Part shown: positions 1 through 8,202 of the stretch, in pieces | Numbering within the stretch: the stretch's first letter is position 1 | How the letters are laid out: every line of letters begins with the position of its first letter | Assembly: GCF_002078015.1 (NCBI RefSeq) | Contig: NZ_LWBP01000189.1 | Location: 1 to 64,000 of the forward strand | Source: Niastella populi | GTDB taxonomy: Bacteria > Bacteroidota > Bacteroidia > Chitinophagales > Chitinophagaceae | Reading direction: 5' to 3' | DNA length: 64,000 nt | Notes under the pieces: generated by a model | Seen by the model: the letters and a program-made list of their open reading frames with translations, nothing else | Database searches by the model: none | What the model was told of the DNA's origin: nothing | Position numbers and translations under genes: made by a program

Positions 1-26
1 GTGTATCCTATGTTATGCTATACGAC

Positions 27-51
27 ACTTAGAACTTAAAACTTAAAACTG
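27..51. repeat. Short tandem arm at window edge
   Basis: Three copies of an AACTTA-rich 8-9 bp word are followed by CTGTATTC. This looks like one arm of the arm-core-arm intergenic repeats found elsewhere in the window, whose cores carry a similar TTGTATTC at the arm boundary. The other arm would lie left of the window, so the assignment is tentative. Confidence 0.35.
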
Positions 52-107
52 TATTCATGTATTTGGGTATTCCTAAGTATTTCTTACTATCAATTGGCCG
101 GTTTTTG

Positions 108-251
108 TTGACAATTGTCAATTTGCTGGGTTATTCTACAAATTCTAACCATAATATAACTGCCCGTGCGTTAATTTTGCGGCAAACTTTGCCAAGCGTT
201 TCTAATTTTCATTAAAAAGTGAGTTCGCCGGTTACGAAATGAACACCGGCG
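108..251 (+). promoter_or_regulatory. Upstream region of ECF sigma operon
   Basis: Three elements are visible before the sigma gene. A perfect 14-bp palindrome, TTGACAATTGTCAA, lies at 108-121 and could be an operator. TAATTTTG at 172-179 fits the Bacteroidota -7 consensus TAnnTTTG, but no clear -33 TTTG stands 19-21 bp before it. A hairpin, CGCCGGT (226-232) with ACCGGCG (245-251), lies in the presumed leader and ends 19 nt before the start codon, so it could affect translation. No function has been shown for any of these; this is pattern reading only. Confidence 0.4.
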
Positions 252-270
252 TTTACTATTAATACCGAGC

Positions 271-873
271 ATGATAAAGGGCAATATGTACTCCGATGCG
301 GAATTAATTGCTGCGATCGGAAGAGGTGATCAGATGAATAACGCCATTTTTTACATTTACGAGCAGTATTCTTCTACCATCCAGTCTTATATCCTGGCCA
401 ACAGCGGTACGCCGCCAGATGCCGAGGATATATTTCAGGAAACGGTAATCACTTTTATTGACCTGGTTAAAAAGGACAAGTTCAGAGGTGAAGCCAGCGT
501 GAAAACTTTTTTGGCAGCCATTGCCCGAAACCTGTGGCTGAATGAATTGAAGAAAAGACAACGGAGCGAAGTTCGCGAAAAAGCATTCGAAACGAGCCGC
601 GACCTTACTGAAATGGATGTGAGCGAATACATTGCCGACCGGGAAGTAAAACAACAGTTTGTTGAAGTATTGAGCAAACTGGGGGAGCCCTGTAAAAAAC
701 TGCTTACCCTGTTTTATTATGAGAATCTGTCAATGAAAGACATCACCCATCATTTGCCCTACGAAAATGAACAGGTGGTGCGCAACAAAAAATACAAATG
801 CCTGCAGTCGCTGACGGAACTGGTAAAGCAAAATCCCGTTATCGCAAAGCTGGTAAATAAACAGTCTGATTAG
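271..873 (+). CDS. ECF RNA polymerase sigma factor
   Basis: A 200-residue sigma-70 family factor of the extracytoplasmic-function type. Region 2 covers roughly residues 25-100, with the DAEDIFQETVITFI segment and the aromatic/basic stretch around FLAAIARNLWLNELKKRQR that in this family melts the -10 DNA. Region 4 (about 130-185) has a CKKLLTLFYYENLSMKDI helix-turn-helix that would read the -35. The length is normal for the family. ATG 271 is used; a second ATG five codons later is possible. The downstream gene begins 6 nt after the stop and encodes a membrane protein with an anti-sigma-like N-terminus, so the two probably form a sigma/anti-sigma operon. The regulon is unknown. Family assignment is secure; specific group is not. 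Confidence 0.9.
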   Translation: MIKGNMYSDAELIAAIGRGDQMNNAIFYIYEQYSSTIQSYILANSGTPPDAEDIFQETVITFIDLVKKDKFRGEASVKTFLAAIARNLWLNELKKRQRSEVREKAFETSRDLTEMDVSEYIADREVKQQFVEVLSKLGEPCKKLLTLFYYENLSMKDITHHLPYENEQVVRNKKYKCLQSLTELVKQNPVIAKLVNKQSD

Positions 874-879
874 TTTTTT

Positions 880-1656
880 ATGGAAGACCGCAACGAACAT
901 TTACTCATTAATTACCTCGACCGAACCCTCGAAGAAAGGGAAATGCGGGAGATGGAAGCGCTGATCAACAGCGATCCGGAAACACGTAAACAATGGCAGT
1001 TTTTGCAACTGGCCGTTGATGCCGTTGAATATTCGGCAATTTACGACCAGGTAGCGTCGGTAAGGGAAAACTTCAGGAACATACAACCCGTTGAGGTATT
1101 ACAGGCATCTAACAGAAGACCTGCACGTATTTTTCGCATGAGCAGGGCGTTGCGCGTAGCAGCTGCCGTGTTGTTGCTGATGGTAGGTGCAGGAGCGTAT
1201 AAATTTTTTACCGTTAACGCAACACGCGTCTATGAACAGGCGTTCATAGGGTACACACTACAAACTGACAGAGGTCAGGCAACCATTACCGAAACAGAAA
1301 AAGCGTACCGTCTTCAGAACTGGAACGCTGTTATTGCCACCATTGACCAACTTTCCTTAAAAGATAATAAAGCCTTATTCCTTTCCGGCATGGCCAATCT
1401 GCAATTGAAACAATATGCAGAAGCAGGTATGTTGTTCGAGCAGGTGCTGCAAAACAATAAGCAGGCGGGCGATGACCTGTATCACGATGAAGCGCAGTAT
1501 TACCTGGCGCTGAGCGAACTGGGCGGTAACAATACCCAACAGGCCGTGAAATTATTTCAACAGATCCGGGCCGATAAAGGCCATAAGTATCATACGCAAG
1601 CCGGAAAGATCGGTGATCTCGATCTGAAGATATTGAAATTCAAGGCGAGCCGTTAA
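880..1656 (+). CDS. Membrane TPR protein, anti-sigma-like
   Basis: A 258-residue protein. The N-terminal 60 residues are charged and helical (LLINYLDRTLEEREMREME), resembling the cytoplasmic anti-sigma domains that precede a membrane span, but without the zinc ligands of zf-HC2 proteins. One transmembrane segment lies near 89-110 (VAAAVLLLMVGAGAYKFF). The rest, outside the membrane, holds about three TPR-like helical pairs (for example ALFLSGMANLQLKQYAEAGMLF trimmed around 170-190). The gene follows the ECF sigma gene by 6 nt. The inference is that it holds the sigma factor at the membrane and that its TPR part senses a partner, possibly the TPR-CHAT protein encoded convergently. The anti-sigma role is inferred from position and topology. 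Confidence 0.7.
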   Translation: MEDRNEHLLINYLDRTLEEREMREMEALINSDPETRKQWQFLQLAVDAVEYSAIYDQVASVRENFRNIQPVEVLQASNRRPARIFRMSRALRVAAAVLLLMVGAGAYKFFTVNATRVYEQAFIGYTLQTDRGQATITETEKAYRLQNWNAVIATIDQLSLKDNKALFLSGMANLQLKQYAEAGMLFEQVLQNNKQAGDDLYHDEAQYYLALSELGGNNTQQAVKLFQQIRADKGHKYHTQAGKIGDLDLKILKFKASR

Positions 1657-1757
1657 TTTGAAATAATTTTTAAAAAAAGTTACGATTCGCGGTTACGTTC
1701 TTTTCAACAGCTTTTACTAATTAATAGAACCAGCTCTTTTAAATAATTCCCTTTCAC

Positions 1758-2356
1758 GTTCGTGAGGATCCGAATCAATAATATCGGAAACCTGATCCCG
1801 GCACTGACCGGGAGACAGAGAAACCTGTGTGGTTCCGTCTTCACGAACATCTTTCTACGTTCGTGAAGATCCGAATCAATAATATCGGAAACCTGATCCC
1901 GGCACTGCCTGGGAGACAGAGAAACCTGTGTGGTTCCGTCTTCACGAACATCTTTCTACGTTCGTGAAGATCCGAATCAATAATATCGGAAACCTGATCC
2001 CGGCACTGCCTGGGAGACAGAGAAACCTGTGTGATTCCGTCTTCACGAACATTTATAACATTCGTGAAGATCCGAATCAATAATATCGGAAACCTGATCC
2101 CGGCACTGACCGGGAGACAGAGAAACCTGTGTGGTTCCGTCTTCACGAATATCCCTACACATTCGTGAGGATCTGAATCAATAATATGGAAACCTGATTC
2201 CGGCCTGACCGGAAGACAGAGAAACCTGTGTGGTTCCATCTTCACGGATATTAGCCTCGCATTCGTGAGGACCAGATCATGATATCGGAAACCTGATCCC
2301 GGCACTGCCCGGGAGACAGAGAAACCTGGATGGTCTCTTCTTCACGAATTTTTTTT
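1758..2356 (+). repeat. Six-unit structured inverted-repeat array
   Basis: Six units of 89-91 bp start at 1758, 1859, 1960, 2060, 2161 and 2261 (spacing 100-101 bp), separated by 10-12 bp AT-rich spacers. Each unit begins with GTTCGTGAAGA or a variant and ends with its reverse complement TCTTCACGAAC, giving an 11-bp outer stem. Inside is a second hairpin, TCCCGG-loop-CCGGGA, flanked by a direct repeat of GAAACCTG. Differences between units are often paired: the closing G-C of units 1-3 is A-T in unit 4, and the inner stem of unit 5 is TTCCGG/CCGGAA. Unit 6 is followed by seven to eight T residues. Units 5 and 6 diverge most. Pairing conservation points to a folded RNA or DNA. The function is unknown. 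Confidence 0.9.
2261..2356 (+). terminator. Terminator-like last unit of the array
   Basis: Unit 6 has an outer stem (ATTCGTGA at 2261-2268 with TCACGAAT at 2342-2349) extended by an inner 7-bp stem AGATCAT/ATGGTCT, and is followed directly by a T-run to 2356. This is the form of a factor-independent terminator for rightward transcription, so the array would be the 3' end of the sigma/anti-sigma transcript or of its own RNA. The stem is long for a terminator, hence the moderate confidence. Confidence 0.5.
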
Positions 2357-2591
2357 ATTATCCTTTGTGGCGTTCAGTATCCGCCACCTGGTGGATTAAG
2401 TCACATACCTTTATAGTTTTCTAATGTAGTTCCATGCATGCGTTGCTCCCACACAGGCATCGTATGCTTTCTGATTCAGTCATGTGGTCAAATGCATTTT
2501 TTTTAACTTGTTTTGCCCGCTAAACCCTAACTTTTCTATTACACCCCTGGAAAACGGGACCTGATTTGAATTAATGATTTAGTTTTCTGTT

Positions 2592-2626
2592 GGTAATCGG
2601 GCAGGCCTCAAAGTCGCCCGGTTACC
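2592..2626. terminator. Hairpin in intergenic region
   Basis: GGTAATCGGGC (2592-2602) pairs with GCCCGGTTACC (2616-2626), with one G-T wobble and a 13-nt loop, and is followed by ATTTTTA on the plus strand. It could end stray rightward transcription or, less likely, leftward transcription past the CHAT gene, whose 3' end is 300 bp away. Confidence 0.4.
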
Positions 2627-2637
2627 ATTTTTAGGTT

Positions 2638-2768
2638 ATCGTTTATGGTTTATAGTTCTTTATGTGCAACAGGCATTAGTTTCCGGCACATTACTTATGG
2701 CGAGGTTACAGTTTGTTAAGAATTCGGAATGAATGAACCATAAACCACAAACCATAAACCACAAACTG
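2638..2768. repeat. Intergenic arm-core-arm element D
   Basis: The left arm is made of GTTTATGG and TTTATAG words; the right arm is made of ACCATAA and ACCACAA words, so the arms are approximate reverse complements. The core, read on the minus strand, contains AGTAATGTGCCGGAA and then CTGTTGCACATAAAGAAC, both shared with element E at 8052-8201, and the second also with element F at 9300-9474. The element lies in the convergent gap before the CHAT gene end. No protein is encoded. Confidence 0.75.
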
Positions 2769-2925
2769 ACCAATAATTGTAATTAGATCAATCCAGATAA
2801 TTCATCCCTATATATAGTATGGGATACAACTTATAAAAGTCGACGTTTGATCAAAGGATAACGCAGAATATGCTAGTCCGGAGTACACACATCAGAGCAA
2901 TATTTAATCCGTATACTTGTGTTAA

Positions 2926-5763
2926 CTACGTCGACTTTTTTCTTCTTTTTCGCAGTATCATCAACATTACCGCCAGGGCTGTCATCATTACGCCTATAAC
3001 CGGCAAATACCAGTATGAAGCGGGTGTTTTTACCAGCGGCTGGGTATCGCCGGTCAGGAGTAAATGCGCCCAATAATCAGGCGACCTGTTCACCGCATCG
3101 CTGTGCAGGTAATCGAGTTTTGCCTGTCGCAGCGCTTTGGATTTTGTATATCCCTTTTGTAAGTAAATATGAAATCGATGTAAGATAGCGGCTGTGGCTT
3201 CATCATCGGCCTTCCATAAGCTATTCACCACACTGGCGCAGCCGGCATAGGCAAATCCCCGCGAAATACTTAACACGCCTTCACTATTCACCAAATGACC
3301 ATTTCCTGTTTCACAGGCGCTGATGATCATCAGCCGGGTATTTTCCATATTCAGTCCATACAACTCCTCGAGGTACAGGGCATCCTGCGCCGGTTGTTGT
3401 GTGGCGGGGTAGAAGGTAATGAACGAGGCGGCGCTATTGCCCGTATCGGCTATGGCATGCGTGGCCAGGTGCACAACGGGGTATTGCTGCAGGTGTTGCA
3501 GGAAGGCTTCTTTGGTTGCCTCTTCACCCGTAAACGACTTTCCGGCTAAACCGGCAATTTCCTTTGCCGATGCCGGCAGTTGTTGCATGTAATCATAATG
3601 CGGATGCGGGTATTGCATGCCGCTTTGCGAAAAGGGCGCCATGGCCAGGGTAGAAAACACGGCGGGCGGCGCTTGTGTGCGCGCAGCCTGCGTTACAAAA
3701 AAACGTGCGCCGAACTGGTAACTGATCTCATTTGTTTCAAGCAATAGCCTGGCATTGGGCCCGTCTGCGGCCGGCAACGATTCAAATGGCAGATAGTACA
3801 GGATGTTATCGGGAATGATGGTCCATTCGAACTTATTACCGGCCAGCGCCTGAACAGGTTTTATCAGGTGCCGGTAAATTTGTTCGCCCCAGGGCCCGCC
3901 TTTGAAGCGGCGCCCGCTTTCCGTATTTTGTAAAGCGGTTAGCCATTGTGTTATGGCCTGCTTCAAAACGGGAAATGAATCGATGCGGGTTTGTTTGAAA
4001 TCGTTCTTTGTAATTACAAAAACCTGCAGCGCATTGCCGGTGGCATAAAAACTAATGACCGCCTGCTGTGCATTGAGGTATTGTTGTATGGAATCGGGCC
4101 GGGGATACGCATCGTTGTACTTATGCTGATAGTACACGCTGTTTTGCTCTATGGCATGTTGTACCTGCGCCAGTTGAATTTCAAAGGTCGCTTTTTCGCC
4201 GGCCAGCGCAGCCAGCCTGGCGCTGTCGGTTGTTTGATCGCCGCGGATGCTGATACGGGCGATATTATATTTTATATTTCTCTCCTGTTGTATAAGCGCA
4301 GGATCGATGCCCGGCAGTTTGCGAAAGCTTTTCTCGGCAAGGCCGCCAAACATTACCGAGGCCTTGTTGCGTTCGGCCAGTACAAAGGCCTGCTGCGCGT
4401 AACCTGCACGGGGATGCAAATCGTGTAACTGTAAACATAGCTGCACCGCCTGCTGGTGTACCTGCTGGTTATTGTTTTTCAGGAACAATTTGGCGTCGTC
4501 GGTGTCGTAGCTTTTTTCAATATAGCGTAAGAGGGCGATGGCGCTGTTATAGGTTGCCAGCGCTGTTTGCAGGTGTATTTCTTTTTTCTGTACCGAATAA
4601 AGCGTTTCAAACAGGGTAGCTTTTTTATACAGGGCATCGAAGAGGCGAAAGGAAGTGAATGTACCGGTAAAACTTACAGGGTTCGTTAACGGATCGGGAT
4701 TGTTGTAATGCCCGCTGAAAATGATAATGGCTTGTTGTATTTCGCGCAGCGCGGCATCATATCGTTCTCTTTTCAGCAGTACTTCGCCTTCGTACAAATG
4801 GTGCATGCCGTAGTAAATGCTGTTGGTTTTTGTTGTACCTGCCAGCACCGCCGGTTCGAACCGGTTCAGAAAATGCTGGGCCGAATCGGTATTGTTCCGC
4901 AACAGGTGCGTATGCGCCAGCTCGTTGTACACCCGGGGCAGGGTAGTGGCGTTTACCCGGTGAAACCAGTGCAGCGCCTGTTGGTAATTGCCCATGGCCT
5001 TGTAGGCAAGCCCCATGTTCAGGAAGATCTGGCTGGTAAAAACCTTTTGCGAACAGAGCGTCTGGTATATAGCGATGGCCTGCTGATACAAACCCAGTTT
5101 GTAACAGGATGCGGCAATATTGTTTTCGATATTCACTACCCAGCTTGCATCTCTTTCGGGGTTCTTATTGATGATCTCGAGCGCATGGGTGAAATAGTTG
5201 CGGCTTTGTAAATAATTTCCGTTCTCATAGTATAGAACGCCGAGGTCGTTATACAATCTTTCCTTTTCGGGCACTCCGGGAAAACGTTGCGCCAGCATTT
5301 CGGCCTGCAGCAAAAAATAACTGGCCGAATCGAAATTATTGAGATGATAATAGGTTGTACCGGTATGCTCGCTTACGTCGTACAACAGCGAATCGCTCCA
5401 GTTCCTGTTGCGTTGTTTTATGCGGTGGGCCTGCAGGTAGGCTTCAATGGCCTGCGCATAGCTGGCCTGCACTTCGAGCAAAATGCCTTTGTTCACATGA
5501 GTAAAGAACAACAGGGTATCGGGCACATTGCCGTGTTTTGCAGCCAGGTCGATCACCTGTTCAAAGGTGGCAAGGGCAACACTGTCGGTTGCGTCGGTGG
5601 GGTTGGGCAAACGGAACAACCTGTTTGCTTTATGATACAGGTCGCGGATGGTGGCGGGTCTTACGCTTTCACCGGTATTGTAGGAGCAAAACAGCCAGGC
5701 GGCCAGCGGCAGCCAGCCTTTCCATAAAATGCAATCGATAGTAAGCCTCATTAATTTAACCAT
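2926..5763 (-). CDS. Exported TPR-CHAT caspase-like protein
   Basis: A 945-residue protein with a hydrophobic N-terminus (around 10-28, likely signal peptide), about ten TPR units over roughly 35-460, a linker helix region, and a C-terminal CHAT domain (about 640-900). CHAT domains belong to the caspase/separase clan; the catalytic pair is visible as H769 in HLATHA and C817 in SACETG. A final transmembrane segment near 917-937 is followed by a basic tail RKRRKK, so the enzyme would face the periplasm, tethered by its C-terminus. It is transcribed toward the sigma/anti-sigma operon. The substrate is unknown; the anti-sigma partner is one candidate by proximity. A start at M5 is also possible. 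Confidence 0.85.
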   Translation of the reverse strand: MVKLMRLTIDCILWKGWLPLAAWLFCSYNTGESVRPATIRDLYHKANRLFRLPNPTDATDSVALATFEQVIDLAAKHGNVPDTLLFFTHVNKGILLEVQASYAQAIEAYLQAHRIKQRNRNWSDSLLYDVSEHTGTTYYHLNNFDSASYFLLQAEMLAQRFPGVPEKERLYNDLGVLYYENGNYLQSRNYFTHALEIINKNPERDASWVVNIENNIAASCYKLGLYQQAIAIYQTLCSQKVFTSQIFLNMGLAYKAMGNYQQALHWFHRVNATTLPRVYNELAHTHLLRNNTDSAQHFLNRFEPAVLAGTTKTNSIYYGMHHLYEGEVLLKRERYDAALREIQQAIIIFSGHYNNPDPLTNPVSFTGTFTSFRLFDALYKKATLFETLYSVQKKEIHLQTALATYNSAIALLRYIEKSYDTDDAKLFLKNNNQQVHQQAVQLCLQLHDLHPRAGYAQQAFVLAERNKASVMFGGLAEKSFRKLPGIDPALIQQERNIKYNIARISIRGDQTTDSARLAALAGEKATFEIQLAQVQHAIEQNSVYYQHKYNDAYPRPDSIQQYLNAQQAVISFYATGNALQVFVITKNDFKQTRIDSFPVLKQAITQWLTALQNTESGRRFKGGPWGEQIYRHLIKPVQALAGNKFEWTIIPDNILYYLPFESLPAADGPNARLLLETNEISYQFGARFFVTQAARTQAPPAVFSTLAMAPFSQSGMQYPHPHYDYMQQLPASAKEIAGLAGKSFTGEEATKEAFLQHLQQYPVVHLATHAIADTGNSAASFITFYPATQQPAQDALYLEELYGLNMENTRLMIISACETGNGHLVNSEGVLSISRGFAYAGCASVVNSLWKADDEATAAILHRFHIYLQKGYTKSKALRQAKLDYLHSDAVNRSPDYWAHLLLTGDTQPLVKTPASYWYLPVIGVMMTALAVMLMILRKRRKKST

Positions 5764-5819
5764 GAGCAGGGAGGATAAATGGTTAAAGGAATAAGGTATA
5801 AGAGTCAGTAAAATATATT

Positions 5820-5839
5820 ACCCCCTCTACGGAGGGGGT
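5820..5839 (-). terminator. Terminator after lipoprotein gene
   Basis: ACCCCCTC and GAGGGGGT form an 8-bp GC-rich stem around a TACG loop, 9 bp past the stop of the minus-strand lipoprotein gene. On that strand it is followed by AATATATTTT. It separates this gene from the CHAT gene, which therefore probably has its own promoter in the 57 bp between. Confidence 0.65.
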
Positions 5840-5847
5840 GGGAAAAG

Positions 5848-6759
5848 TTATCTCGACAAACCGGCAATGATCAGCAATGGCGGACGTGGCTTGCCGTTCA
5901 CTATCTGGTAGTTGAACATGCTGAAGTTTTTACTGGCCACCTCCAGTTGCAGGTTTTGCGGTATGCTCGACACTTTATCGAAGTACATAACCTGTACGGT
6001 TATTGTTTGCGTGGCATTATTACTGGCATCGTTCAGTTTGTACAAAATGGGGATCATTTTAAAATCGCCGTTCCTCAAATTAGGACCAAACATACCATCG
6101 GCCATTGATTTCTTCAGGTTGATGATACCGCTGGTTGTACGTACCCGCAGTTTTTGATCATTGGCCTTTGAGCCCGGGGCCGCATTATCGAACTGGCACC
6201 TGTTATTGCCGCTGCTGTTATTATCGGGATAGTCGGTATCGTCGCTGGCATCGCAAATCGACGGACCGAAAGGATCGGCATTGAAGACGGGTTTGGCGAG
6301 GGTGTCGTTCTGGTCGAGCGCATAGATATGGTCGAGGTAGGTCATACCGCCAACGACCAGCTGACTTGTACAGGTATCGGTAGTGCCTTTTTTAACGAAA
6401 GCCACCTTGTACCGTACACCGGTTTCGCTTTGTGAAAGGTTGATGACGCCTGTTGTGCGGTTCAGCATAAGCCCATCGGGCCAGCTTAAATACGTACCCT
6501 GTACGCCGCTATTGTTTACGGGGTTAACGAAAAAATCGCCGCCCGTAGTAGGTTTTGTAAAAAGGATGGTGTCCCCGTAATTGGGGGCATACATACAGGT
6601 GGGGTTGGTTCCTGTTAAAGGAGTCGCATTAATAACTTCTTCTCCTTTAGTTATATCTTCACTCTCACTGTCTGTATGATCGGCTTTGTTGCACGCAATG
6701 GCAAGAAGTAGCAATACGAACGACAGCAGGGAAATGCCAGAACTCTGTTTGCTTTTCAT
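5848..6759 (-). CDS. Secreted lipoprotein, unknown function
   Basis: A 303-residue protein beginning MKSKQSSGISLLSFVLLLLA with lipobox LAIAC, so it is predicted to be lipidated at Cys 23. The ATG at 6759 is chosen because it places the signal peptide at the N-terminus; an upstream ATG at 6831 would add 24 residues without signal character. The mature part has beta-rich stretches reminiscent of putative immunoglobulin-like folds and an Asp/Asn-rich segment (near DDTDYPDNNSSGNN) that might bind calcium. No known family is recognised. It lies upstream of the CHAT gene on the same strand but is separated from it by a strong hairpin. Confidence 0.7.
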   Translation of the reverse strand: MKSKQSSGISLLSFVLLLLAIACNKADHTDSESEDITKGEEVINATPLTGTNPTCMYAPNYGDTILFTKPTTGGDFFVNPVNNSGVQGTYLSWPDGLMLNRTTGVINLSQSETGVRYKVAFVKKGTTDTCTSQLVVGGMTYLDHIYALDQNDTLAKPVFNADPFGPSICDASDDTDYPDNNSSGNNRCQFDNAAPGSKANDQKLRVRTTSGIINLKKSMADGMFGPNLRNGDFKMIPILYKLNDASNNATQTITVQVMYFDKVSSIPQNLQLEVASKNFSMFNYQIVNGKPRPPLLIIAGLSR

Positions 6760-7004
6760 GTAAGTTTCGGTTTTTAACGCGGGAATCCATTGATCAGACA
6801 AGGTTTGGTTTCCTGTACCAGCGTATATCACCGTAATTCAACGGATACGGATGAACAAATATTCGATTTTTAGTTAATAATACACGAATATATATTACTG
6901 TCTTATTTATCATACTGATTTACAGTGATTAAAAGGTAGTTATTTTTATTGACTTATTATAAATATTAGGATTACTTACTTATGTCCGTACGGGAATAGC
7001 TGTT

Positions 7005-7269
7005 TTAACCTGCCGCCAGTTCCGGCGTTTCTTCGGGCTCACGGTATGCTGACTGTACCGTTTTCATGGTATGGAGGTGGAACACAGGTAATAAGATCAC
7101 ATATTGTACCAGGGTAAATCCTGCCAGGTACCACATGGTCATTCCATTATCGAATAAACTGGAGGGTGACCGGTAACCATAAACACCATACGCATTCTTC
7201 ATGCCGTTAGCAGGCCGGCGAGAATACCAGGGGAAAGATCTTTACATAGGAGTTGCGGCGCTCGTTCAT
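7005..7269 (-). pseudogene. Small membrane protein gene, frame-disrupted
   Basis: A 65-codon open frame (7202-7005) holds one hydrophobic segment, MWYLAGFTLVQYVILLPVFH. Just upstream, an ATG at 7269 opens a different frame beginning MNERRNSYVKIFPL that stops after 20 codons, and the third frame between them reads GILAGLLTA. Joined by two frame changes the pieces would give one continuous protein with two membrane segments. This may be a decayed gene, a sequencing error, or coincidence with the 65-codon frame alone being real. No family is recognised. Confidence 0.35.
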
Positions 7270-7307
7270 AGTTTAAGGATTCTGCGGCGAAATGTACAAA
7301 GTACATC

Positions 7308-8021
7308 TCAGAGGTACAAGTAATAATCCCTTAACAATTCCACAAATTCGGGGGTGTAGCCGTTGTTTTCGTTTTTTATGATTAGTTCAAAGGAAGGGGC
7401 GAATTCGTCGTGGTTCCGGGCGTAATGCAGGATGGCCCGGAAGGGAGGATGTTTGGGGGTTTGCTTTACATCGAGTTTTTCGATAAGCGAAAAACCCGAT
7501 CGTACGGCCAGTTTGTTGAAATGCTCCCAGCGGTGAAAGGGGAGCAGGATGCCGAAGGCGCCATGCGGCTGCAGGTTGGCGGCGATGGCTTCCATCAATT
7601 CCTCGAGCGAAAGGTGTTTGCTGTGTTTGGCAACCTGTTCGCGGTCGTCGGTGCTTTGCAGGTCATTATCGAAGAAGGGCGGATTGGTGATAATGAAATC
7701 GTACTGCAGGGGGAAATGGAAGCTGCGTACGTCGCCGGGAAATGCCCTCAGGCGCTCTTTCCACTCGTTCTGGCTGACGTTTTCCTTTAACTGCCTGAAT
7801 GCGGCCAGGTCTATTTCAATGCCGTGGATCTCGGCCTGGGAGCGTTGTGCGAGCATCATCATTTGCAAACCGGTTCCGCTGCCGATATCGAGCACCGTGG
7901 CGTACTGCGGAATTTTCGCCGAGAACCAGGCGCCAAGGATACACGCATCGGTGCATACTTTCATTGCTACCTGGTCCTGGTGTATAGTGAATTGTTTGAA
8001 TTGGAAATAAGAGTTAGCCAC
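7308..8021 (-). CDS. trmN6: tRNA1(Val) A37 N6-methyltransferase
   Basis: A 237-residue Rossmann-fold methyltransferase. The SAM site is VLDIGSGTG (about 43-51) and the N6-adenine motif IV is NPPFF (about 113-117), with the FKQFTIHQ N-terminus typical of the YfiC/TrmN6 family, which methylates A37 of tRNA-Val1 in the cytoplasm. The start is GTG at 8021; no in-frame ATG precedes the conserved N-terminus. Element E lies directly upstream, between this gene and tsaD, so the two may not share a transcript. Length is normal. Confidence 0.9.
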   Translation of the reverse strand: MANSYFQFKQFTIHQDQVAMKVCTDACILGAWFSAKIPQYATVLDIGSGTGLQMMMLAQRSQAEIHGIEIDLAAFRQLKENVSQNEWKERLRAFPGDVRSFHFPLQYDFIITNPPFFDNDLQSTDDREQVAKHSKHLSLEELMEAIAANLQPHGAFGILLPFHRWEHFNKLAVRSGFSLIEKLDVKQTPKHPPFRAILHYARNHDEFAPSFELIIKNENNGYTPEFVELLRDYYLYL

Positions 8022-8051
8022 CTGATTAAATTAACTATTTTGGGTTGCCGT

Positions 8052-8201
8052 TCAGTTTATGGTTTTTGGTTTATAGTTTATGGTTCCTTCATTCGAATAT
8101 TCTTCTTTATTTCAAAACTCGCTACGTCAATAACTGCTGCAAAAAGTAATGTGCCGGAAGCCAGCTACTGCTGCGCATAAAGAACAATAAACAATAAACT
8201 G
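8052..8201. repeat. Intergenic arm-core-arm element E
   Basis: The left arm has GTTTATGG and TTTATAG words, the right arm ACAATAA and ATAAACTG words. The core contains AGTAATGTGCCGGAA and CTGCTGCGCATAAAGAAC, matching element D in reverse orientation and element F partly. The right arm ends one base before the tsaD stop codon, so it fills the whole gap between tsaD and trmN6. Confidence 0.8.
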
Positions 8202-8202
8202 A

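Noticed and set aside
1841-2305. 154-codon minus-strand frame in the array
   Set aside because: It reads through the repeat units, whose 100-101 bp spacing changes frame, and has no protein features; a by-product of the repeats.
1758-2356. CRISPR array
   Set aside because: The repeats are about 90 bp with 10-12 bp spacers that are themselves similar; CRISPR repeats are 23-47 bp with unique spacers, and no cas genes are near.
1758-2356. Retron or diversity-generating template
   Set aside because: The inverted repeats resemble msr/msd folding, but no reverse transcriptase gene is found in the window.
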